Of a stretch of 64,000 nt of DNA, positions 22,065-32,560 are shown one piece after another. A program made the position numbers and the translations under genes. The notes beneath the pieces were generated by a model, which was not told where the DNA came from, did no database searches, and saw nothing but the letters and a program-made list of their open reading frames with translations. Positions within the stretch are counted from its first letter, which is position 1, and every line of letters starts with the position of its first letter. This DNA comes from Euleptes europaea (Eukaryota > Chordata > Lepidosauria > Squamata > Sphaerodactylidae): NCBI RefSeq assembly GCF_029931775.1, contig NC_079325.1:53490286-53554285 (forward strand). The letters run 5' to 3'.

Positions 22065-24100
22065 CCTCCCCGTTCCCCAGGTTTAGTGGTATGTGGAAGA
22101 AAGTCTGATGGACAGTGGACTGTGTAGGTGGAAACTGCTGATGCATCTGCAGAGTGCCTGGCATTGTGTTCCAGCTGCCTGCCCTGGGGGAAGATCCCTT
22201 CCACTCTATTTATTAATTTGTGAAAGAGTGACCTTCGGTTTAGTCAAGCTCTGTACTCTGGGTTTCTCAGATCTCATCTGCTGAATGACTCCATGTTGAG
22301 CAAAATATTTTTCCCTCTGTAATTTTTAAAAAATGTCTCTAGGTGTGGAGAAGACAAAGCTACACATTCCTCAATCTTTTATGGAATCAACAGCAGCAAA
22401 GGGTGTTATGGAAGCAAGTCCTTAGGCGCAACATGTTTGGAACATCCATGGGATAGACCGGCTTTTGACTGGGTGAGGAAGAGTGGGCATCTTCTGTCTA
22501 AGGAGCTGCGGGAATCCTCTTCTGTGTGGAGGCCCAGACTTCTTTTGCCCCTGAGCTTTAAACAGGGGTGGCATGACTGAATATCCCCAAGTAAAGCTGT
22601 TGCCCATGATTGCCTTTGATGTACCCTGTCTCCTGTTTGATGCTGGCTGTTCTTAGAAGGCAGATGCGGGCTGAACAAAGCTGGACCAGCCTTATCACCC
22701 ACTGCCTTAGAGCAAGCACCCCACCATTGATTGCTGTTGAGAATGTTTGAGCTACCTGTTGCCTGTAGTGTTGGCACTTTGGATCACTCGCCGGAATGGC
22801 AGCTTTAAAGGGAAGACCAGAGATCAGATTGATGGGATATTTTGTCTTTTGTTTTGAATGCCACAGGGAGTGGGTATAGAATCGATCACTTTTGATTTAT
22901 TAGAGTTAATGCTCTGCCTCAGGCATTAATCCAGGATGTTTCCGTGCTTTTCTGTTAGAGGATTGTGGCAAGGTGTTGGTCATAAATGTGGGGGCTGTGC
23001 AGGTAATTTGCTCTCCAGGACCTCATCCTTGAGGGTGTTTGGAAGGGAGGGTCTAGAAGCTAGCAATAAGACTACACTCCGAGTTGAAATGGGCTGGTGT
23101 TAGAACTGCCACACAAGATGTGGATGTCTCAAAATACTATCAACATAGTGGCACCACCACCCCGTAAACCCAAAAAACTTGGGGAAAATGTTTGCAGTAT
23201 TTAAAAGACTTTTTGACATACACATGTTTGGGTCCTTAACAGCAATTCCACATCATTTCCCTTGTTACCTGTTAACCAAAGTAACTTACAAATATCATTA
23301 ATCAGCACTAAATCTGTTTATATAAAGAGCAGATGTGAGGTGATAACCAAGCCAGTTTCGAGCAGCTCTGTTTTCTTTTCCCCTGATGGTGTAGTGAAGT
23401 CAGAGCTGCCTTTAGTGATGAAATTAAATGCCTGTCTCTTGCAAGGGAGGAAATCTGCCACAAGTCACTATGATCAGTGGAGTAGCATGGTTTCATTTCT
23501 GTGTCATCATCTGAGACAGCCTGAACCTTTTATGTCTTTGTACTTTGATATAAGAGATAACTTGTTGTGCAGTCTTCCAGGTTTGCTTTCCTGCTTCCAA
23601 TGTTGCTGTGCTCGGATAAGGTTGGAAAAGCTTAAGGAAATTACTGACGATCAAGGTCCTAATTTGCACTCTGTCCTTGTGCTTGGAGTTATTGAGAGCT
23701 TAGCCTCTGCTCACTCTCTTTTCAGAGAGTTGAAGGTGTTAGGATTAGAGGCATTGTTGTCCGCTCCCTACTGACAAGTGTTTGTAATGTTTCAAAAATT
23801 CTGTTTGCCCGGTCAGAATAGTGGAACAAGAAAAAAGACTGCCTATACCAAGGGAAGTGAGACATCTCTCGGAGGGGGGGTCCAAGTTCCTGAATAGCAT
23901 GCTCTGTTAACAAAATGCTGCTATTCCTATGTAGTTAAAAAGCTTTTATGCTGAGGACAGCCGCTGGGGGTCTCTTGGTGGGCTAAATCCGCCCCATACA
24001 TATACTGGGATACTGCCTATCCCTGCAGTTTGTGACCCAGAAGCAAACTATGGGCAGGGAAGGAGTTAAAATCAATTGTTGGCAGCAACAGAGGTTGCCA

Positions 24101-24316
24101 GTGTGAGTTCACAAGCATTTGATTTGTGAGAGAAACATTCAGTAAACAGAACTGTTGATCAGGATTGACTTGCCAGATCTCCAACTGCCTCGAGGGAGCA
24201 AAAGGGAACCGTTTTGAGAGAAGCTGGGCCTGCTGGGTGTCAACCAAGTACATGGATTTGAGTTTTGCCTAGACTGACAAGCCATGGAGACAAATCACCC
24301 ACCTGCAGATGTTAAA
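24101..24316. repeat. diverged duplicate, copy A (partner 27254-27476)
   Basis: Shares ordered blocks with copy B: GAGAAACATTCA, TGTTGATCAGGA, CCAGATCTCC, GGGCCTGCTGGGT and CACCTGCA. Family not recognised. Confidence 0.8.
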
Positions 24317-27253
24317 TCAGCCTGGAACTGCCTCTCTGCTGAGGTTGTCAACCCAAGTCTGTGGGCTGAGATTGGAGGTGTGGCTCATATACTGGATGCT
24401 TCCCCATGGGAGGAAAAAAATAAAACTCCGCACCTTGAACACTAGTTTGTCAAGGGGGATGGATCTAGCATAGCGCTTTCTCCCTGACATTCTAGTTCTC
24501 TGTGTGGAGGGAGTTTCTGGATAAAGGAGAATTCTGTGATGTGAGCCCCCACCTGCAGCCTAACCTCGGTGACAACTAGGTCAGGTGGTGGGAGGGGGTG
24601 TTGGCCTTTTATCTTTTCGTTCTCAGAGTGTGATACCTGTAAGAAAATGAGCTGCTAGCGACATCTCTAGGTGGTCTTAGTGAAGATAGCGAACCTCTCC
24701 TTCTGCTGAAATCAAGTTTCTGCTCGAAATGATATTTCAAGTTCTCGGATATCCATAGCCTGTTCTGCTTCATGCTTCTCTTCCACCGCATTTTTTCCTA
24801 GGCCAGCTATTAAATTTCCCTGAATCAGGGAGAATTCCATACTTTGGTTCTAAAATTTATGGCTAAAGAATGGAACTGGTGAGATTATGTCATTAGACCT
24901 TTTGCTTGACGCTCCCTAACCCTGAGACACCGTGTAAAAACCTGTTCCATAAATGCTTGCTGTGATATTATTGTACGGTTTGCTACAAACAAGGGTGTCT
25001 ATCTTAAAGCCCTACCATTCCTCCTCATGGTATCCCATTCCAATTTTGCAGCCAAGTTTTTAGTGCTATGGCCATGAAGCTGCATCCTGGTGAAACTTCA
25101 GAGGCCATGAACTGAATGGTCCTTCTGACTTGTTGCACAGCAGGTGTTCGTTCATAAGACAATCCATAACCACAATGACAGGAATTGATCTAAAAGCACA
25201 CAACTCTAAGTAGAAAACAAAACTTATGAATGGGGCCAGCACAGAGGTTTTATCGGTGCCAATCACACTGCAAGGAACTATTTTGGTGATTTAAAAAAAA
25301 CGTGTGTGTTTACATAGAACAAAGGGATGGGAAGTGGGCAAGTTCAGAAGACAGGGTCAACGGAAAACTGACAAAGAAACCTTGGCCCTGACTAAATCGC
25401 CCACTCCGAACTTTGAATGGCTGCTAAGGAGAAGAGAAGCAACCAACAAGAAAGGGTTTCCTATTTGTTTTGGATTAAGAATGCAGGGATTGCTTGACCC
25501 TTCTAAGTGAAGATATTTTTGCGCTAGCTCCTTCAGCATTTGGTTTTTGGTTCAGAACAAATTCCAGAGGGAGTATGAAGGCTAACTGGATTTCACTTTA
25601 AATCTTGATCCTACATTTGTTCTGTTGGGCAGCTGCTCCGGGTTGGGTTGTGAGAAACTAGAGGCTGTGTTTGCAACATTTAGAGAACTCATTAGATGAT
25701 TTAAATATCACCAAAAAGTGGCAGGGCAATAAGAGTGAGAAATGTCTAAATTATTTGAATCTGGCTCAAGTTGATTTATTTTTAAAAGGACATGTTTTAA
25801 GTAGCAACAGAGGTCTCGGATTTTACTTCAGAGACTATTGACTGGCTTCCTCTCAGTTTGTGAAAGGGGTTAGGTTTGTTCTCCCTTACCCCACCCCCCA
25901 AATATTGCTTTAAGGATCTCCTTGGATGTATTTGTACAGTTGCCTTGATTGTTTCCTACTCTGTAGTGGACTTTCAGAGAGCACACAGGCATTTTTCATC
26001 TGTTTGCAAGTCTTTCTCCCTTTGCTGTGCTTATGGCTTTTCTTAAAAGCCATCAGTGCTAACTAACTGGCACATAAGCTGCTCTAATAATCATGGCGGA
26101 TCTAAAATCTGACCCAACTCCAGAACTTGCTTTGCTGTGGGGGCAGGCTGGTGAGCAAGCCCCCAGAAAGGTCCAGGGGTATTCCCTGCAGCCCTCACCC
26201 ACCCACCCACTCCCGTTTAGCTAGTATTGCACAGTGCCTTGTGAAGTTTCTGGCTGTGGAGAGACCAAAGGCTGAAATTGCTGGGCCTCTTGACTTGCTT
26301 TCCAAGTGGATCCCCTCGCTTTGGCCCTGCAGCTCTGACAAAGCATGATTACTGCCACTTTCACAGCTTCATTTTCTGCCTTCTCCCCTGGGAGGGGATT
26401 AAATTTAAACCCAAAGAGAAAGGAGAACGAATTTGCAATGACGGGTTGCATAGAACAAAGGGATGGGAAGTGGGTTGGCCAGAATTACCTTAAATCTGTG
26501 GCTGCCACTGCGGCATGTCATTGACTGGTGGGGACCCTTCTGGCTCCACAACACTAGAGCACCGATCAGTTGTACCAGATAGTGTGGGGTGGGGGAAAGG
26601 ACTGCTGTTCTTGGTAGCAGCTGGTGCACTTAGGGTCATGTGCAGTTTTGGTCTTGGTAAAAATGGTCTTGGGACAGCCTAAGAACTGTTCAGGATTCAA
26701 CCACTGAATGGAATAAAAACTCAGGTGTTTCTGCAAGACACGGATTAGGTATCCAAGAATAATGTTCAATACATCAAGGTATCGTTTCTAAAATATTGTG
26801 GGAGGGATTATGGGTCTCTCTGTACAGTTTTTTCCTCAAACGTTTTTTCCTTGAAGAACAAGGGTTCCGTTACAGTACAAGTTCAGTAAACATGTCTCAA
26901 GGTTGCTCCTTTTCTCCCACTTTTCTATACCAGGTCTGCTTGCTTTAAAAAAAAAAAAACTCTGAAGATCCTTTTTTTTTGTTGCTTCAGTCTAACTGTA
27001 CTTCCACATTTAGAGTTTGTAAAAGGTGCTACTGTGAACATTTTCAGAAGTCTTAACGTCTATCACGTGGATCAGAAAGAAGTAGTTAGAGCATTTAAGG
27101 TCTATATGCCAATGGTAAAGCCAGATTTGTAGTGTGTCCAAGTGGCATCTAATTGTGTGCTTACAGTTTGGGGGTGGGGGATGTTGAATAGGAAGATCCA
27201 AACTTATTTATTTGATAGAAGTATGCGAAGCATGGTGTAGAACCTTTGGCTCA

Positions 27254-27476
27254 GATGTGAGTTCCTAAGTATTTAATTTGTGTGAGAAACATTCAACAGA
27301 CAACTGTTGATCAGGAATCACTTTCCAGATCTCCGACCACCACTTCATAGTTGAGGGTGTAAAGGGAAAGTGTTTTGAGAGAAACTGGGCCTGCTGGGTA
27401 TCAGCCAGATGCAGGGATTTAAGTTTTTCCTTGAGTAACAAGGCATGGCGACGAATCACTCACCTGCAAAGGTTAA
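27254..27476. repeat. diverged duplicate, copy B (partner 24101-24316)
   Basis: Contains the same ordered blocks as copy A, about 3.1 kb downstream in the same direction. Confidence 0.8.
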
Positions 27477-27780
27477 CTACTTGTGTGTCTCAGGGAGGTG
27501 GCAACTTGCAGTCTGTATGAGCAACATGATAGTGGTGCATTTTATTGGGTGCGATATTTTGCTGCAGATCTAATGCTGGCATGTATGCAGGCGATAGTTG
27601 GGGCTGTTTAGATGATGACTGGGAGGGCTGAAGGGTGAATCCTTTTATACTACACAAGTTGTTCTGGGTTGTGTGTGTGTTTTGTGTTTGCTAAAACTGC
27701 AGCTTAGTTTCTGTTATTGATAAACCACAATACTGTCAGGAATTTTGCTTCTTGCAGCCTCCCTTTTTGTTTTTGTTCTG

Positions 27781-27786
27781 AATAAA
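27781..27786 (+). promoter_or_regulatory. candidate poly(A) signal of TBC1D13
   Basis: AATAAA in a C/T-rich context with a GTTGTGGC and T-rich element 20-45 nt downstream, the layout expected of a cleavage site. It is the best candidate between the TBC1D13 stop and the next cluster of transposons. Confidence 0.45.
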
Positions 27787-27810
27787 CATCTTCCTTTATA
27801 AGTTGTGGCT

Positions 27811-28955
27811 TGCTAATTTTTTTTTGGGAGGGTGCTGCTATCCAATTCATGAGCAGCAGTCAGAACAGTAGAATTCCTAAACCATATTTAGTTTCGACAA
27901 GGAGGAAATAACAGCAACAGCTCCCTTTTTCTGGAGTAGGATATACAAGGAGAGTCTGCAAGGAAAGAAGATGAATCGGAGGAGCCAGGAATGAGGTCAT
28001 CTAGAAAGCAGATCATGTCCATCCTGAGGTCCAGTGAGCATCCTGTGGTTGCTGGAATGCTTGCAAAAATGCTGCCACCAATGAACACTGATACATCCCA
28101 ACATGTTGTGTTTAAGTTCATATGGTCTTAAGAATGTACACTCGAGAACTCTTGTGCGTCAAAGGGCCTCAACCACTTGAGAGGCTACGTGTTAAGTTTT
28201 TAATGAGTCGGTTCTGGGTTCCCCTGGACCTCACTTTCCCCTCAGCCACACAGCAGCTGCTGGAAATTGCTGTTTAGAGCACAGCAGGGTGGCAGTTTAT
28301 CTCAGGAACCTTTTGCAGGGGAAGAGGGGCTTCTAGAGCCAAAATAGCCCCAGAGGTTGCATGTGTGGCATTCCAGGGTCTAATATGGTCTTCTCAGATC
28401 AGTGGTACTTCAGGGTGTGAGGGGTTCTCCCAGCCACTGGTTCTTCCCTGGGTTTTATGTGTCCCGTTAAGACTGTGAGTGTGTTCTCATTCCATAAACA
28501 AAACACGGTTGGGCTATGGACATTCTTTGCAAAAAAAAGGCCCTCTCCAGAAACCTGTGGCTGGTCCACCTCTGCTTAAAGGTGCCACAGGCTAGAGTTC
28601 TCAGAAAGGCCCGTCACAGCTATGCCAATTGTGGCTGTGAAGAATGGGATTGGCAACATAAATAGAACAAAGAGTATAAGCCAGGAAAGCCCTCATTAGA
28701 TGTGTGCAGCTTCCATGCTGTTGTTCTAACTGTGCTTGCTTTCGTATAAATCCTACTGCTGCAAAACAAGCATTGGACTTGGTTTGTGGAGCTTCAGCTA
28801 CTTCCCAAATCTGCAATGGAGAGGAAATCCTTCTGAGTTGCTTTAGGGAGCTGTAGGGGTTTGGAGGTTCTTGGGCACTTTTAACTGTTCACAAATTAGG
28901 ATAGGCATGTTGGTCTGGGGAAGGGGGGAATCTCCCAATTGCTAGCTGTGTGTGT
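27811..28955. other. intergenic, nothing recognised
   Basis: Between the presumed TBC1D13 3' end and the transposon nest. Contains no supported ORF. Confidence 0.4.
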
Positions 28956-28959
28956 GCGT

Positions 28960-29187
28960 GTGCTGTCAAGTTACAGCTGACTTATGGGGACCCTGTAGGG
29001 TTTTCAAGGCAAGAGACATTCAGAGGTGGTTTGCCACTCCTGACTCTGCGTGGCTGAGAGAGTTCAGAGAGAACTGTGACTAGCCCAAGTTCACCCAGCA
29101 GGCTTCATGTGGAAAAGTGGGGAATTGAACCTGGTCTTCCAGAATAGAGTCCACCACTCTTAACCACCACACCACGCTGGCTCCCAC
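28960..29187 (-). mobile_element. tRNA-headed SINE (short form)
   Basis: Reverse copy from GTCAAGTTACAGCTGACTTA to ACCACACCACGCTGGCTCCC, preceded by a TGTGTGTGCGTGTG run. Confidence 0.85.
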
Positions 29188-29506
29188 TAGCAATGTAGTG
29201 CTTCTTTTATTTGGATCAATCAAAATAGCAAATTTGGAGCATGCTTTGTTTAGGGGCCTTATAGACCATGTAGTCCAAAACCCCAGCTTAGTTAAGGAAA
29301 CCTAGATATTCTAGAGTGTTCCCAGCAGTTAGTAAGCCAGCCTCCATTTGAAGGCCACTGAACCTGGGCCAGTCACTGGTCCGATCGTTGAGCCATCTTC
29401 TTATTAGGAATTTCTCTTAATGTTCACCTGAAAGCCCCCTTCCTGTAACTTTAGCTTATTCAACCAAGTTCTCCCCTCTAGAGGAGTAGAGAAGGTTCTT
29501 CCACTG

Positions 29507-29740
29507 GTGAGAGGCAGTGTGATGTAGCAGTTAATGGTGTCAGATTAGTATTTGGAAGACACAAGTTCAAATCCCCACTTGTACCACGGAAGCTTGCTGC
29601 GTGACCTTGGGCCAGTCACACTCTTACAGCCTAACTTACCTCACAGGGTTGTTGTAAGATAAAATGGAGGAAAGGAGAACAATGTAAGCTGCTTTGGGTC
29701 CCTATTGGGGAGAAAGGGTATAAAGCAATTAAATAAATAG
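29507..29740 (+). mobile_element. tRNA-headed SINE
   Basis: Same subfamily as 21139: head GAGGCAGTGTGATGTAGCAG, ending TAAAGCAATTAAATAAATAG. Confidence 0.85.
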
Positions 29741-30016
29741 GACAGCCCCTTCCGAGAGAATAGTTAGGGGTTCCTTCCAGTCTTCACTAAGCATCCCCAG
29801 TTCCTTCCCTCAACTTTTCCTAATGGGTGTCGAAAATAAGTCCTGGCCAGCTTGGTTGTCTTCCTGTGATCTCATCCCATCTTTCATAGGGTCGCCCCCT
29901 TCTGTCTTGGAAATCCCTGGAGATTTGGAAGTGGAGCTTGGGGATGGAAGAAACTGTAACGCTATACACTCCACCCTCCAAAGCAGTCCTTTTCCTCCAG
30001 GGGAGCTGAACTCTGT

Positions 30017-30329
30017 TGTTAAGTCTGCGTGGGAAGGATTCACGAGATCAGAGACGGAGTTCAACAACACAGCTTTATTTGATTTCAGCACAGAACTAAC
30101 ACACTGAACGTGCCCTGCTTATGTGCCCCCCTGGCCGCCTGCGGCCATTCCCCCCCCCATCCGTGATAGGGGGGGAATACCCTCTCGGCGACCAATGGGA
30201 CATGTTGGCTTAGGGCCAATAGGATCCGTTTGCTTGACCAATAGGGTGAGCAGGGTTTAGGATCCTTCGTGCAGAACTCAAGCTCCTAAGTCTCCCTTGC
30301 TTACTCCCCAACTATATACATATACAACA
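30017..30329 (-). mobile_element. solo LTR of an endogenous retrovirus-like element (fossil)
   Basis: A 313-bp single LTR in minus orientation with TG...CA ends (TGTTGTATATG at the 5' end, CTTAACA at the 3' end) and a perfect 5-bp flank TCTGT on both sides (30012-30016, 30330-30334). It shows CCAAT motifs in the U3 part and AATAAA before the 3' part. No internal genes remain, so it is a relic of recombination between LTRs. The intact ends suggest fairly young age. The exact class is not determined. Confidence 0.78.
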
Positions 30330-30355
30330 TCTGTCATCTGGAGATCCGTCTAGGA

Positions 30356-30641
30356 CACTGGTTCCCAACCGGGGGTCCGTGGACCCCCAGGGGTCCGTGA
30401 GAACTAAATTTAAGGTCCGCGAAACAAAGTAATAAACCCATAATAAATTAATATTGTCAATTAAAAGTTCTCTATTACAATAATATTTGAATATATATTT
30501 TTATAAGTTTAATGTTTAACTAACAATTATGATTAAAGTTTATTTTCAAATTCTCGGAATTTTTATTTTGAACCTTGGGGTCCCTGCACCGAACAAAAAA
30601 GTCCTAGTGGTCCCTGGTCAACAAAAGGTTGGGAACCACTG
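30356..30641. mobile_element. non-autonomous hAT transposon, 286 bp
   Basis: Terminal repeats CACTGGTTCCCAACC and GGTTGGGAACCACTG with the exact 8-bp duplication GTCTAGGA at 30348-30355 and 30642-30649. AT-rich body. Inserted into an older miniature element (29890-30665). Confidence 0.93.
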
Positions 30642-30689
30642 GTCTAGGAGATCTCCAGGCAACCTGTTTTGGAAAAGCCCCCTTCCCTA

Positions 30690-31060
30690 GTACTGGACGC
30701 TACTCCAGAACAGCGGAACTAAGACTCAATACGAAAACCGGTGGGGGGTGGGGAGAGCAATGCAGCTCGGGGCCGGCGGTTTCGGGGCTCTCCTTTCCTG
30801 TCCGCCTCTGTCGGGTCGGTTTTCTTGCCCCCTCCCTTTCAATGAGCAAGTGCCTGCAAGGGCAGAAGGAGAGCGCCACGAGGTCAGAAGCCTTAAAAGG
30901 GCAACGTTACCCTGGAGAACCCCTCCCCGTCCGCCGGTGCAGCGCTTCTAAACCAGGTCAGCGGCTCCGGCTCTCCTTTCGCAAGGCGGCGCGCGAGGCG
31001 GGGCCTGATCCTGCGCGCATGTGTCGTCGGAAGGGAGCGCCGCTGCCTGACTTGAAACGG
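30690..31060. promoter_or_regulatory. second GC/CpG-rich block upstream of ENDOG
   Basis: A CpG-rich stretch about 0.9 kb upstream of the ENDOG island, separated from it by transposon sequence. It contains long overlapping ORFs on both strands, as expected of GC-rich DNA, and none resembles a known protein. It could be an older part of the ENDOG promoter, an alternative first exon or an unrelated promoter. Confidence 0.45.
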
Positions 31061-31220
31061 CTCTTTGGGAAATACCTGGAGATTTTCGGGGAGGGACTTC
31101 AGTGGCATAGAGTCCAATGGCCAAAGTGGCCATTTTCTCCAGGGGAACTGATCTCTATCGGCTGGGGATCCGTTGTAATAGCGGGAGATCTCCAGCCGCC
31201 TCCTGGAGGATGGCAGCAGG
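31060..31220 (+). mobile_element. CTGGAGATTTTCGG-type miniature element
   Basis: Reads TACCTGGAGATTTTCGGGGA to ATCTCCAGCCGCCTCCTGGA and matches the reverse of the copy at 50097-50310, including CATTTTCTCCAGGGGAACTG. It lies between the two CpG-rich blocks upstream of ENDOG. Confidence 0.75.
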
Positions 31221-31288
31221 TGCGTTTCCCCGCCCCGTGGTTTCTCCGCGAACTCCAAGCGGGGACCCAGCAGAGGGTCACTGGGAGC

Positions 31289-31680
31289 CGGATTTACGTA
31301 TAAGCAAAACAAGCTATAGCTTAGGGCCCCACTCTCTTGGGCCCCCTCCAAACATTAAAAGGGGAAAAAAACTATTAATATACTTCTTAATTGTATTTCA
31401 GTTCAACAATTACTTTGATAAAATACATATTTTGTTATTCGTGTTTCCTTCCTTTTATCCCCTAGAAGCTCCTTGATCCATTGATCTTGAGCAGCATATA
31501 TCTAGTGTTGGAGGGATATAAGGACTGAAACAAATCTTGCCACTGACAATGTAGCCTTGGGGTCCCTGTCGCTTAATAAAAAAGGCATTATGTTATGTGC
31601 AATATTTTGTTATGTGCAAATGGCTTTAGATACCTATTAGGTCCATAAATTACCATATATAGCATATCTTCAACACAAAA
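31289..31680 (+). mobile_element. probable DNA-transposon relic (GCCGGATTTACGTATAAGC type)
   Basis: Begins with a GCCGGATTTACGTATAAGC and CTTAGGGCCCC pattern typical of a vertebrate hAT-related repeat and continues AT-rich. Clear ends and target duplications were not resolved. Confidence 0.45.
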
Positions 31681-31706
31681 AACAGCGACAATTTGTTGTT
31701 GGCAAA

Positions 31707-31935
31707 GGCTCCGCCATTGCCCTTTTAAGACGTGGAGGAGGCGGCGCCCAGTGTTGCGAGGCGGTGTCCTTTTGGCCCTGCCTCCTCGACGTCTTAAAAG
31801 GGCAATGGCGGAGCCCAAAGGACACAACCCCTCACAACACTGGCCGGCGCCGCCTCCTCGACGTCTTCAAAGGCCATTGCCCTTTTAAGACGTCGAGGAG
31901 GCGGCGCCCAGTGTTGCGAGGTCGTGTCCTTCGAA
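31707..31935. repeat. GC-rich foldback array at the ENDOG promoter
   Basis: Three copies of a 60-70 bp unit alternate in direction. Plus copies run 31707-31775 and 31872-31935, with an inverted, partly doubled copy between (31778-31873). Each unit has GCCATTGCCCTTTTAAGACG, then a GAGGAGGCGGCGCC block, then AGTGTTGCGAGG and GTGTCCTT. The core AAGACGTCGAGG contains the palindrome GACGTC. The array could fold into long hairpins. Confidence 0.9.
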
Positions 31936-31939
31936 CGTT

Positions 31940-32560
31940 CCCGGCGGCTGGCTGCCTTTCCGCCTCCGCAGCGATGCAGCGCGTGTGGGGCCGCGGGCGG
32001 TGGGCGGCGCCGGCGGCGTGGCTGGGGCTGGGGCTGGGGCTGGGCGCGGGGCTGGGTGGGTGGAGGCGGCCGCCGCCCGGCCTGCCGAGCCCGGAGGCGT
32101 CGGGGGGGCTGCTGGCTCGGCTGCCGGTGCTGCCGGCCGTGGCGGCCGCCGCCTCCTCCCCCTCCTCCTCCGGCGAGCTGGCCAAGTACGGGCTGCCGGG
32201 GCTGCCGGCGCTGCGGAGCCGCGAGTCCTACGTGCTGTGCTACGACCCGCGCAGCCGGAGCGCCCTGTGGGTGGTGGAGCAGCTGCACGACGCCGCCCTG
32301 CGCGGCTCCTCGGACCGCGCCGCCTGCGACTTCCGCGAGGACGAGTCGGTGCACCGCTACCACCGCGCCGCCAACGCCGACTACCGCGGCAGCGGCTTCG
32401 ACCGGGGCCACCTGGCCGCCGCCGCCAACCACCGCTGGAGCCAGCAGGCCATGAGCGACACCTTCTACCTGAGCAACGTCGCCCCCCAGGTGAGCAGGGC
32501 GGGGAAGCGCGGGGCGGCGTTCACCCCCCCCCTCCGTCCCTCCCTCCCTCCGTCGACAGA
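31940..32560 (+). promoter_or_regulatory. ENDOG: ENDOG CpG island
   Basis: Dense CpG and high GC from just before the ENDOG ATG through exon 1 into intron 1, typical of a housekeeping promoter. No TATA box was seen. A foldback array (31707-31935) sits immediately upstream, so the transcription start is probably within or next to it. Confidence 0.75.
31974..32489 (+). CDS. ENDOG: ENDOG exon 1
   Basis: A 516-nt, very GC-rich exon encoding residues 1-172, from MQRVWGRGRW to YLSNVAPQ, before GTGAGC. It holds the targeting peptide and the DRGH catalytic motif. There is a purine at -3 of the ATG. Confidence 0.95.

Larger units (their letters stand above)
22065..27810 (+). other. TBC1D13: probable long 3' UTR of TBC1D13
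   Basis: About 5.7 kb after the TBC1D13 stop with almost no recognisable SINE or CR1 copies, in contrast to both flanks. AATAAA at 27781-27786 followed by a GT/T-rich stretch is a good end signal; an earlier AATAAA lies at 24419. The stretch contains an unrecognised 170-codon ORF (23262-23774), a diverged internal duplication (24101-24316 and 27254-27476) and a 26-bp exact repeat (25313 and 26449). The extent is inferred from low repeat density and the signal. Confidence 0.5.
29890..30665 (+). mobile_element. CTGGAGATTTGG-type miniature element carrying two younger insertions
   Basis: Segments 29905-30016, 30335-30347 and 30650-30665 are consecutive parts of one repeat whose other copies lie at 31060-31220, 42770-43092, 50097-50310 and 55510-55640. 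It is split first by a solo LTR (30017-30329) and separately by a hAT element (30356-30641). Copies have inverted GGGTTGCCAG-like ends, so a non-autonomous DNA transposon is likely. Confidence 0.75.

Noticed and set aside
30629-31303. A 224-codon ORF upstream of ENDOG
   Set aside because: It crosses a hAT end, a CpG-rich block and a miniature element; composition explains the lack of stops.
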